A DNA stretch of 64,000 nucleotides from an uncultured Rhodospirillales bacterium (GTDB lineage: Bacteria; Pseudomonadota; Alphaproteobacteria; Acetobacterales; Acetobacteraceae): positions 62,001 through 126,000 of the forward strand of contig CAILMF010000081.1 of the NCBI GenBank assembly GCA_903835235.1. The letters are read 5' to 3'. This document shows, in pieces, positions 57,013-64,000 of the stretch (positions are counted from its first letter, which is position 1; the number at the start of each line of letters is the position of its first letter). Under the pieces are notes generated by a model. It had not been told where the DNA came from. It was given only the letters and a program-made list of their open reading frames with translations, and ran no database searches. The position numbers were made by a program, and so were the translations under genes.

Positions 57013-58650
57013 CTATTTCACCGCCGCCACCCGCAGCGCATTGGTCGTCCCGGCCATGCCGAAGGGCACGCCGGCCGTCACCACCACTTCCTCGCCATGG
57101 CTGGCGAAGCCTTCATGCTGCGCGGCGCGCAACGCCTTGGCCACCATGTCGGTCATGGAATGCGGCTCCTGCGCCACCAGCGGGTGGACGCCCCAGATCA
57201 CCGCCATGCGGCGGCTGGTGGCGTCGCTGCTGGTCAGGCCCAGAATCGGGCAATCCGGCCTCTCGCGCGCCACGCGCAGCGTGGTGCTGCCGGTGCTGGT
57301 GAAGGTCGCGATGCACTGCGCCTTGATAGTGTGCGCCACCTGGCGGGCCGCGGCGGCGATGGCGCCGGCGCTGTTCGGCTCCGGCTCCGGCCTGGCGGCG
57401 TCGGTCAGCTTGCGCCAGTCGCTGTCCTGCTCCACCCGGGCGACGATCCGGTCCATCATGTTGACGGCCTCATAGGGGAACTGCCCGGCGGCGGTCTCGG
57501 CGCTCAGCATCACTGCATCGGCGCCATCGAACACCGCCGTCGCCACGTCCGAAGCCTCGGCGCGGGTGGGGGAGGGCGAGGAGATCATGCTCTCCAGCAT
57601 CTGCGTCGCCACCACCACCGGCTTGCCCAGGCGCCGGGCGGCGCGGACGATGCGCTTCTGCGCCAGCGGCACTTCCTCGGGCGGCAACTCCACGCCCAAA
57701 TCGCCACGCGCGACCATGACGCAGTCGGTCAGCGCCATGATGGCGTCGAGATTATCCAGCGCCTGCGGCTTTTCCATCTTCACCATGATCCAGGCGCGGT
57801 CGCCGACAATCTCGCGCGCCTCGGCCACGTCCTCCGCCCGCTGCACGAAGCTGAGGCCGATGTATTCCACGCCGTGCTCCAGCACGAAGGCCAGGTCCTC
57901 GCGGTCCTTCACCGTCAGCGCCGGGATCGGCAGCGCCACGTCGGGCACGTTGACGCCCTTGCGGTCCGACAGCGCGCCGCCCACCACCACCTGGGTCTCC
58001 AACGCATCCGGCCGCACCGCGGTGACGCGCAGGCGCAGCTTGCCGTCATCCAGCAGCAGGGTGGTGCCGATCTGCGCCGCGGCGATGATTTCGGGGTGCG
58101 GCAACTGCACCCGGCGGACATCGCCCGGCGTGGGGGAGAGGTCCAGCCGCAGGCTCTGCCCGGTCTGCAACTGCACCCGGCCGCCCTGGAACCGGCCAAC
58201 CCGCAGCTTCGGCCCCTGGACATCCGCCAGAATGCCGATGGGCCGGCCGACCTTGACCTCCAGCGCGCGGATCATGGCGATGCGCTCGGCGTGGTCGGCG
58301 TGGCTGCCATGGGAGAAGTTGAGCCGGAACACGTCGGCGCCGGCGCGGAACAGCCGCTCCAGCATTTCCGGCGTGGAACTGGCCGGGCCGAGGGTGGCGA
58401 TGATCTTGGTCCGCCGGCGGCGGCGCAGCGGAATGCGGGTGGACGGGCGCGGCCGGCCTTCCGGCACCGCATGCAGGTCCGGCCGCAGCTGGTGCGGCGG
58501 CAGGCCGAGCAGCGTCGCCAACTCGGTCACGCGCTCGGCCGGGACGCGCTGCCACTGGCTGACGGCGGCGGCGGAGATGCCCAGGCTGGACGCGATCTGC
58601 GTCACGGCGCCGCGGCGGGCAAGGATGTCTTCGAGGATGGGATCACGCAT
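57013..58650 (-). CDS. ttuE: Pyruvate kinase with N-terminal YdaS/Cro-like DNA-binding domain
   Basis: A 545-residue protein. Residues 1-60 are a helix-turn-helix domain of the YdaS/Cro type (AVTQIASSLGISAAAVSQW, then VPAERVTEL and LPPHQLRPDLH). A basic linker leads to a complete pyruvate kinase from about residue 78: KIIATLGPASS, RLNFSHG, MVKMEKPQ, VMVARGDLGVELPPEEV and ATQMLESMI, and the C-terminal domain is also present. It converts PEP and ADP to pyruvate and ATP. The order ttuC, ttuD, pyk matches the tartrate cluster in which ttuE is a pyruvate kinase; the symbol is inferred from this. TTAAGC repeats lie just upstream. Confidence 0.93.
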   Translation of the reverse strand: MRDPILEDILARRGAVTQIASSLGISAAAVSQWQRVPAERVTELATLLGLPPHQLRPDLHAVPEGRPRPSTRIPLRRRRRTKIIATLGPASSTPEMLERLFRAGADVFRLNFSHGSHADHAERIAMIRALEVKVGRPIGILADVQGPKLRVGRFQGGRVQLQTGQSLRLDLSPTPGDVRRVQLPHPEIIAAAQIGTTLLLDDGKLRLRVTAVRPDALETQVVVGGALSDRKGVNVPDVALPIPALTVKDREDLAFVLEHGVEYIGLSFVQRAEDVAEAREIVGDRAWIMVKMEKPQALDNLDAIMALTDCVMVARGDLGVELPPEEVPLAQKRIVRAARRLGKPVVVATQMLESMISSPSPTRAEASDVATAVFDGADAVMLSAETAAGQFPYEAVNMMDRIVARVEQDSDWRKLTDAARPEPEPNSAGAIAAAARQVAHTIKAQCIATFTSTGSTTLRVARERPDCPILGLTSSDATSRRMAVIWGVHPLVAQEPHSMTDMVAKALRAAQHEGFASHGEEVVVTAGVPFGMAGTTNALRVAAVK

Positions 58651-58667
58651 GGCGGCAGCTTACGTCA

Positions 58668-58715
58668 GTTAAGCCTTACCGCCAACTTAAGCTTGCCACT
58701 TACGCTTAAGCTTAA
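58668..58715 (-). promoter_or_regulatory. TTAAGC repeat cluster upstream of the HTH-pyruvate kinase
   Basis: TTAAGC occurs at 58669, 58687 and 58706, spaced 18 and 19 bases, so all on nearly the same DNA face. The second and third are in CTTAAGCTT, and the third is in the perfect palindrome TTAAGCTTAA (58706-58715). The block is the whole gap between the upstream ttuD stop and the gene start and is much more AT-rich than its surroundings. It is a good candidate operator or promoter. Confidence 0.55.
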
Positions 58716-58718
58716 TAT

Positions 58719-60011
58719 TCACCCCACCAGCACCGCCCGCACGTCGTTCACATTGGTCAGCGTCGGCCCGGTCAGCACCAAATCCCCCAGCTTGCGGAAC
58801 AGACCCGTGCTGTCATGCCCGGCCAGCGCCGCCCGCGGGTCCAGCCCCAGCGCCCGGGCACGGGCCAGGGTATCAGGCGTGCAGATGGCGCCGGCCGCCT
58901 CGCTCTTGCCGTCGATCCCATCGGTGTCGCAGCACAGCGCCCAGATGCCGGGCGCTTCGTTCAAGGCCAGGGCCATCCCCAGCAGGCATTCGGTGCCGCG
59001 CCCGCCATCCCCGGCCGGGCCGGCAATGGTCACCGTGGTTTCGCCGCCGGAAAGCAGCACGCAGGGGCCGGCCAGCGGCTCGCCATGCAGCCGGGCCGAG
59101 AGCGCCATGCCGCCCAGCGCCTTGCCCAGCTCCTTCGCCTCGCCCTCCAGCGCGTCGCCCAGGATCAGCGGTGCCAGGCCCAGGGCGCGGGCTTCGGCCG
59201 CCATGGCGCGCAGCGCCATCAGTGGCGTGGCAATCATCCGCAACTCGGCTCCGGCCAGCCTGGGGTCTCCGGGCTTCGGGCTTTCCTCCGCCCCGGCGGC
59301 CAGGTGCGCCACCACGGCCGGCGGCAACGCCATGCGGTAATGCGCCACCAGGGCGCGGGCCTCGGCAAAGGTGGAGGGGTCCGTCACGGTCGGCCCGCTG
59401 GCGATCACCGCGGGGTCGTCGCCGGGCACATCGCTGATGGCCAGCGTGACCACCCGTGCGGGGAACGCCGCCACCGCCAACCGCCCGCCGGAAAAGGCCG
59501 ATAGGTGCTTGCGAATGCAGTTCATCTCGCCGATCGGCGCGCCGCTGTTCAGCAGTGCCGAGTTCACCGCGATCAGGTCGTCCAGGGAAAGTCCCGGCGC
59601 CGGCAGGGTGGAAAGCGACGACCCACCGCCGGAGACCAGGAACAGCACCAGGTCATCGGCGGAAAGCCCCTGCACCATCGCCAGCATCTCGGCGGCTGCC
59701 GCCGCGCCAGACGCATCCGGCCGCGGATGCGCGCCGAACGCCACCCGCACCCGGCGGCTCGGCGGCGGGTCGGGCACGTCGGCGCCATGCGGCGCCACCA
59801 CCAGCCCGGCCAGCGGCACATCGGGCCAGGCGCGTTCCACCGCCAGCGCCATCTTCGCCGCCGCCTTGCCGCAGCCCACCACCACCACGCGGCCGGCGCG
59901 CGGCGGCTCGGGCAGGTGCGCCGCCAGCACCACCAGCGGGTCCGCCGCGGCCACCCCGGCCTGGAACAGCCGCAGCAGCGCGGCGCGGGCGGTCTCGTCG
60001 GTCCAGGCCAT
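58719..60011 (-). CDS. ttuD: Glycerate kinase / hydroxypyruvate reductase-named MOFRL protein
   Basis: A 430-residue MOFRL-family protein (GckA/TtuD). VVGCGKAAAKMALAVE is at the N terminus, FLVSGGGSSLSTLPAPGLSLDDL in the middle, and CCDTDGIDGKSEAAGA near the C terminus. Family members phosphorylate glycerate, giving 2-phosphoglycerate for enolase and then pyruvate kinase; older literature called the Agrobacterium vitis protein hydroxypyruvate reductase. The ATG at 60011 has a GGGAG ribosome site. Upstream of and probably co-transcribed with the pyruvate kinase. Confidence 0.92.
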   Translation of the reverse strand: MAWTDETARAALLRLFQAGVAAADPLVVLAAHLPEPPRAGRVVVVGCGKAAAKMALAVERAWPDVPLAGLVVAPHGADVPDPPPSRRVRVAFGAHPRPDASGAAAAAEMLAMVQGLSADDLVLFLVSGGGSSLSTLPAPGLSLDDLIAVNSALLNSGAPIGEMNCIRKHLSAFSGGRLAVAAFPARVVTLAISDVPGDDPAVIASGPTVTDPSTFAEARALVAHYRMALPPAVVAHLAAGAEESPKPGDPRLAGAELRMIATPLMALRAMAAEARALGLAPLILGDALEGEAKELGKALGGMALSARLHGEPLAGPCVLLSGGETTVTIAGPAGDGGRGTECLLGMALALNEAPGIWALCCDTDGIDGKSEAAGAICTPDTLARARALGLDPRAALAGHDSTGLFRKLGDLVLTGPTLTNVNDVRAVLVG

Positions 60012-60071
60012 CGGCAGCACTCCCTCTCCACCCGCTTGTAAAGTTTCCGCAGTGTGGAACAAGGCAGCGGA

Positions 60072-60115
60072 CTGGTGTCGGCCAGGCGCCGACCGCAGCG
60101 CCTGACCGACACCAG
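60072..60115 (+). other. 18-base hairpin followed by T-run in the ttuD/ttuC divergent region
   Basis: CTGGTGTCGGCCAGGCGC and its inverse (one mismatch) with an 8-base loop, followed by CCTTTTGTTT. It looks like a terminator facing ttuC although it stands in the region where promoters are expected, so it could be a transcription attenuator of ttuC. Confidence 0.5.
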
Positions 60116-60123
60116 CCTTTTGT

Positions 60124-60178
60124 TTGAGCGGCTGCTTCACGCCCTTCGGCGATTCCGCCGCGGGCGATCAGACGCTAG
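60124..60178. repeat. Dispersed repeat family A, copy 4
   Basis: A 55-base imperfect palindrome starting TTGAGCGGCTGCTTCAC, with core TTCGGCGATTCCGCCGCG, ending GATCAGACGCTAG. It is most like the copy at 8690 and ends 16 bases before the ttuC ATG, so it would be in the ttuC leader. Confidence 0.8.
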
Positions 60179-60194
60179 CCCGGAGGAAACCCCC

Positions 60195-61271
60195 ATGCGC
60201 ACCCATCGCATCGCCGCCATCCCCGCCGATGGCATCGGCAAGGAAGTCATCCCCGCGGGCTTGCGCGTCCTCGCCGCCCTGGCCGAGCGCAGCGGCGACT
60301 TCAAGCTGGAGGTCACCGACTTCCCCTGGGGCAGCGACTACTACCGCGAGACCGGGAAGATGATGGCCGAGGACGGGCTGGAGACGCTGAAGGGGTTCGA
60401 TGCCATCTTCTTCGGCGCTGTCGGCGACCAGCATTTGCCGGACGACATCACCCTGTGGGGCCTGCGGCTGCGGATCTGCCAGGGCTTTGATCAGTACGCC
60501 AATATCCGCCCGACCCGGGTGCTGCCCGGCCTGACCAGCCCGCTGCGCGCGGTGAACCCCGGCGATATCGACTGGGTGATCGTCCGCGAGAACAGCGAAG
60601 GCGAATACGCCGGCCATGGCGGCCGCGCGCACCGGGGCCACCCCGAGGAAATCGCCACCGAGACCGCCATCTTCACCCGCGCCGGCGTGACCCGCATCAT
60701 GAAGACGGCCTTCGAGATCGCCGCCTCCCGTCCCCGCAAGCTGCTGACCGTGGTGACGAAGTCCAACGCGCAGAAGCATGGCATGGTGTTCTGGGACGAG
60801 ATCGCCGCCGAGGTCGCCGCTGGCTACCCGACCGTGACCTGGGAGAAGGAACTGGTGGACGCCATGGCCGCCCGCATGGTGCAGAAACCCGCCAGCATCG
60901 ACACCGTGGTCGCCACCAACCTGCATGCGGATATCCTGTCCGACCTGGCCGGTGCCGTCGCTGGCTCGCTCGGCGTGGCGCCGACCGCCAACCTGGACCC
61001 GTCGCGCCGCTTCCCCTCGATGTTCGAGCCGATCCACGGCTCGGCCTTCGATATCGCTGGCAAGGGGGTGGCCAACCCGGTCGCTACCTTCTGGACCGCC
61101 GTGATGATGCTGGAGCACCTGGGCGAAAAGCCCGCCGCCGCCAGGCTGATGACGGCGGTGGAGCAGGTCTGCGCCGCCGGCATCATGACCCGCGACGTGG
61201 GCGGCACCGCCAACACGGAAGCGGTGACGGATGCGGTCTGCGCCGCGATCCGTGGCGCCAACCTGGGCTAG
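60195..61271 (+). CDS. ttuC: Tartrate dehydrogenase/decarboxylase-like
   Basis: A 358-residue NAD-dependent beta-decarboxylating dehydrogenase. It resembles isopropylmalate and tartrate dehydrogenases: IPADGIGKEVIPAG, VRENSEGEYAGHGG, KSNAQKHGMVFWDE and TNLHADILSDLAG. Tartrate dehydrogenase oxidises tartrate to oxaloglycolate or decarboxylates it to glycerate, which TtuD then phosphorylates. The substrate is inferred from the gene neighbourhood. Ribosome site GGAGG before the ATG. Confidence 0.9.
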   Translation: MRTHRIAAIPADGIGKEVIPAGLRVLAALAERSGDFKLEVTDFPWGSDYYRETGKMMAEDGLETLKGFDAIFFGAVGDQHLPDDITLWGLRLRICQGFDQYANIRPTRVLPGLTSPLRAVNPGDIDWVIVRENSEGEYAGHGGRAHRGHPEEIATETAIFTRAGVTRIMKTAFEIAASRPRKLLTVVTKSNAQKHGMVFWDEIAAEVAAGYPTVTWEKELVDAMAARMVQKPASIDTVVATNLHADILSDLAGAVAGSLGVAPTANLDPSRRFPSMFEPIHGSAFDIAGKGVANPVATFWTAVMMLEHLGEKPAAARLMTAVEQVCAAGIMTRDVGGTANTEAVTDAVCAAIRGANLG

Positions 61272-61391
61272 CCTGCCGCCCGCGCCGGCGCCGCAACGGC
61301 CGTGGGCGCGGGAAAAGCCGGCCGACCCGGCAGGCCAGGGCTTTCACCTCGGCCCCGCCGACGCCATCTTCCCTGCCACAGGAGACCGCCC

Positions 61392-61706
61392 ATGCCCGCA
61401 CCCGAACTCGACGCCGCCACACAGGAAAAGCTGGAAGCCGCTGCCTTCCGCAAACTGGTGGAACACCTGCGCACCCGCAGCGATGTGCAGAACATCGACA
61501 TGATGAACCTGGCCGGCTTCTGCCGGAACTGCCTGAGCCGCTGGTACCGCGAAGGCGCCGCCGAGCAGGGCCTGACCATCGCCGACCCCGATGCGCGCGA
61601 GATCGTCTATGGCATGCCCTACAAGGAATGGCAGGCCAAGTACCAGGCGCCGGCCAGCCCGGAACAGCAGGCCGCCTTCGCCCAGTCGATCAAGCAGCAC
61701 CAGTAG
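61392..61706 (+). CDS. DUF1244 family protein
   Basis: A 104-residue protein of the DUF1244 family: AAFRKLVEHLRTRSDVQNIDMMNLAGFCRNCLSRWY, then DAREIVYGMPYKEWQ. The function is unknown. The C-x2-C pair (CRNC) is a feature of the family. It is transcribed with or independently of ttuC, 120 bases downstream. Confidence 0.92.
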   Translation: MPAPELDAATQEKLEAAAFRKLVEHLRTRSDVQNIDMMNLAGFCRNCLSRWYREGAAEQGLTIADPDAREIVYGMPYKEWQAKYQAPASPEQQAAFAQSIKQHQ

Positions 61707-61915
61707 CACGGCGCCGCCCTGCTCGGCGCCCTTCCGCCGCCAGCGCCGATGGGCTAGACCCCCCGCCCCGGCCGGGGGACACTCCCGGCCCGCGCCCGGC
61801 ATCTGGACCGCCCCCCAAGGGGTTGCGGGCCAGGCGCCAGGCTTCCGTTGACGCGAGCAATCCGCGCCGCCCGTGACCCCACGCGGCGGCGTTTGCCCAG
61901 ACAGCCGAGAGTGCC

Positions 61916-62227
61916 ATGGCCGACGTACCCTTCGACACCGACGACGAAGCCGCCGAGAGCCGCGCCCGCCAGATCGCCACCGCCGACCCGGAAGTGGGCG
62001 GCATCGCGGTGGACCGGCTGCGCTCGATCATCGAGCGGATCGAGCGGCTGGAGGAAGAGCGCAAGGCGCTGGCCAATGATATCAAGGACATCTACGCCGA
62101 AGCGAAGTCCGCTGGCTTTGACGTGAAGGTGGTCCGCGCCATCATCAGCATCCGCAAGAAGGAACCCGCCGAGGTGGAGGAGCAGGAGACCCTGCTCGAC
62201 CTCTACCGCCGTGCGCTGGGTATGTAA
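61916..62227 (+). CDS. gapR: GapR-like (DUF2312) DNA-binding protein
   Basis: A 103-residue coiled-coil protein of the DUF2312 family, whose Caulobacter member GapR binds overtwisted DNA and supports chromosome replication. The match is in [41 protein letters not shown]. It is followed after 15 bases by a HerA-like ATPase gene. Confidence 0.92.
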   Translation: MADVPFDTDDEAAESRARQIATADPEVGGIAVDRLRSIIERIERLEEERKALANDIKDIYAEAKSAGFDVKVVRAIISIRKKEPAEVEEQETLLDLYRRALGM

Positions 62228-62242
62228 GGTCGGTTCCACGGC

Positions 62243-63736
62243 ATGACGGTCGGCATCGACATGGGGCTGGCGGCGGATGGCCGCCCGGCGCTGCTCGACC
62301 TTGAGGAGCTGCTTTCCACCCGGTTGCTGGTGCAGGGCAATTCCGGCTCCGGCAAGTCCCACCTGCTGCGGCGCCTGCTGGAACAGAGCGCGCCCTGGGT
62401 ACAGCAGGTGGTCATCGACCCCGAGGGCGACTTCGTCACCCTGGCCGACCGCTTCGGCCACCTGGTGATCGAGGCCGAGGACCACCCCGAAGCCAGCCTG
62501 CAACGCGCCGCCGAGCGCATCCGGCGCCACCGCGTCTCCGTGGTGCTGAACCTGGAAGGGGTGGAGGTGGACGCGCAGTTGCGCTGCGCCGCCGCCTTCC
62601 TGGGCGGGTTGTTCGACGTGGAGCGCGACGACTGGACCCCCGCCATGGTGGTGGTGGACGAGGCCCAGCTGTTTGCCCCCGTCACCGCCGGAGAGGCTTC
62701 CGACGAGGCCCGCCGCGCCAGCCTGGCCGCCATGACCAACCTGATGTGCCGCGGCCGCAAGCGTGGCCTGGCCGGTGTCATTGCCACCCAGCGCCTGGCC
62801 AAGCTGGCCAAGAACGTGGCGGCCGAGGCCTCCAACTTCATGATGGGCCGCACCTTCCTCGATATCGACATGGCCCGCGCCGCGGATTTGCTGGGCATGG
62901 AGCGGCGGCAGGCGGAGATGTTCCGCGACCTCGGGCGCGGGCAGTTCATCGGCCTCGGCCCGGCGTTGTCCCGCCGGCCCCTGAGCATCCGCATCGGCAC
63001 GGTGGAAACCATCTCCCGCGGGGCCGCGCCGGCGCTGGTGCCTCGGCCGATGGTGGTCTCGGCCGAGGAAACCCGGGAGCTGATCCTCAGCGCCGCCGCG
63101 GTTGAAGCGCCCCGCCCGCCGCCACGCCGCGCCGCCCGGCCGCCACAGCCCGATATCCTGGCGCAACTGGCGCAGTACCGGCCGCCTGCCGCGCCCGAAG
63201 CCAGCGCCGCGCCGTCGGCCCCGCCCACGGCCGAGGAACTGGCCAGCCGGCAGCACCAGGTGGCCAACATCATGGCGGCGATATTGGAAGACCCGGATGC
63301 CGGCTTCCGCCCCGCCGCCGTGCTGTACCAGGACTACCTGGTGCGGCTGCGCATCCATGAGGTGCCCGGCCAGCCGGAGGATCTGCCGGCCTTCCGCCGC
63401 ATGCTGGCCGCCGCCTGTTCCGGCATTGGCGCCGAAGCGGCCGAGACGCCGGAGTGGCAATCCGCCCTGGCCCGCGCCGCCGCCCTGCCGGAGGACGCCC
63501 AGGGGGTGTTCCTGCTGCTGGCCCGCACGGCGCTGGAACGCCACCCCTGTCCTTCGGACGCCGCCATCGCCCGGGCCTATGGCAGCCATTCCGCCAGCCG
63601 CGCCCGCCGGCTGCTAAGCTGGCTGGAGGAACGCAAGGCCATCGTCTGCAAGGCCGAGCGCGCGGGACGGCGGAGCATCGCCATCATCGGCCTGGGGTGG
63701 GAAACCGCGCCCGGCGACCCGGCCGCGCCGGGCTGA
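62243..63736 (+). CDS. HerA-like/DUF87 P-loop ATPase
   Basis: A 497-residue ATPase of the HerA/FtsK-like group. The Walker A motif is GNSGSGKSHLLR (near residue 33) and Walker B AMVVVDEAQLF; ATQRLAKLAKNVAAEASN is typical of the group. A Pro/Ala-rich linker at about 285-335 leads to a C-terminal domain of about 160 residues ending in a winged-helix-like segment (SHSASRARRLLSWLEERKAIV). HerA proteins pump or process DNA, usually with the nuclease NurA, but no nuclease gene is adjacent. It is in the same operon as gapR. Confidence 0.85.
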   Translation: MTVGIDMGLAADGRPALLDLEELLSTRLLVQGNSGSGKSHLLRRLLEQSAPWVQQVVIDPEGDFVTLADRFGHLVIEAEDHPEASLQRAAERIRRHRVSVVLNLEGVEVDAQLRCAAAFLGGLFDVERDDWTPAMVVVDEAQLFAPVTAGEASDEARRASLAAMTNLMCRGRKRGLAGVIATQRLAKLAKNVAAEASNFMMGRTFLDIDMARAADLLGMERRQAEMFRDLGRGQFIGLGPALSRRPLSIRIGTVETISRGAAPALVPRPMVVSAEETRELILSAAAVEAPRPPPRRAARPPQPDILAQLAQYRPPAAPEASAAPSAPPTAEELASRQHQVANIMAAILEDPDAGFRPAAVLYQDYLVRLRIHEVPGQPEDLPAFRRMLAAACSGIGAEAAETPEWQSALARAAALPEDAQGVFLLLARTALERHPCPSDAAIARAYGSHSASRARRLLSWLEERKAIVCKAERAGRRSIAIIGLGWETAPGDPAAPG

Positions 63737-63755
63737 GGGCGGCGGCGGCGTCTAT

Positions 63756-64000
63756 CTAGCCTGCGGCGCCCCAGGCGCGCTGTGTCGCCGGGTCCGGGCT
63801 GGCGCGGTGCTCCTCCGGCAGCAGGTTCGCCAGGTTGGGGCGGGAGGCGATGCGGAAGGCCAGCACCACCATGCCCGACTCCACCCGGATCGACTTTTCC
63901 GCCTTGCGCGGCAGCGGCATGCGCATGCGCAGGCAGAAGCCGACCAGCAGCGCCCCCAGCCGGGCCGAATCCAGCGAGACCGAGTGCGCATGGCCGCCAC
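63756..64000 (-). CDS. Partial gene, unknown function, 5' end beyond the window
   Basis: The last 80 codons of a minus-strand gene. It reads GHAHSVSLDSARLGALLVGF, then CLRMRMPLPRKAEKSIRVES and ends QRAWGAAG. I do not recognise the family; codon use is normal for the genome. It is convergent with the HerA-like gene, separated by 19 bases. Confidence 0.6.
   Translation of the reverse strand, partial: GGHAHSVSLDSARLGALLVGFCLRMRMPLPRKAEKSIRVESGMVVLAFRIASRPNLANLLPEEHRASPDPATQRAWGAAG

Overview
The window is chromosomal DNA of a very GC-rich alphaproteobacterium, most likely Rhodospirillales/Acetobacteraceae of the Roseomonas type. The basis is gene order rather than any database match: a shortened hprK next to the mannose-type PTS genes, the chvG-chvI-pckA set, argJ-ppiC-secA, gapR, and several orphan Bug-type tricarboxylate receptors. 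Genes are tightly packed with many 1-4 base overlaps. No insertion sequence, prophage or CRISPR array is visible.

Left arm (1-11.6 kb): a nitrogen/carbon signalling block. Enzyme I, HPr, EIIA(Man), RapZ and HprK form one minus-strand operon; ChvG/ChvI and PEP carboxykinase follow in the usual alphaproteobacterial order. A threonine-dehydratase-like gene and an FkbM methyltransferase sit between hprK and chvG, surrounded by short repeats. 11.6-18 kb: a minus-strand operon for a peptide/nickel-type ABC importer (solute-binding protein, two permeases, one fused double ATPase), followed by a STAS protein and an alpha/beta hydrolase. 18-27 kb: a TauE/SafE permease, an acyl-CoA dehydrogenase/Bug receptor/nitronate monooxygenase run, then argJ, a PpiC isomerase and secA.

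Middle (27-44 kb): a TPR-glycosyltransferase, a small cupredoxin-like protein with a chemoreceptor, tRNA-Glu, a Bug receptor, an EAL protein, and a peroxide-defence block. In that block ahpC-ahpD and a rubrerythrin/Fe-S protein/DUF3501 operon appear to share one promoter layout, probably read by the adjacent oxyR. An unusual acyl-CoA dehydrogenase, ilvE, a cupin and rpmJ follow.

Right arm (44-64 kb): glycolate oxidase glcDEF; two tandem GH25-like secreted proteins (one with its catalytic motif lost, one with about nine 20-residue repeats); an Acg-like nitroreductase with a MarR repressor and a clear operator; a Bug receptor; a TPR protein; Ada; a tartrate/glycerate cluster (ttuC, ttuD, ttuE); DUF1244; gapR with a HerA-like ATPase; and a partial gene at the edge.

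The most novel items are the pyruvate kinase carrying an N-terminal YdaS/Cro-like DNA-binding domain with TTAAGC repeats just upstream of its start, the twin peroxide promoters, the paired GH25-like proteins, and two families of dispersed intergenic repeats.
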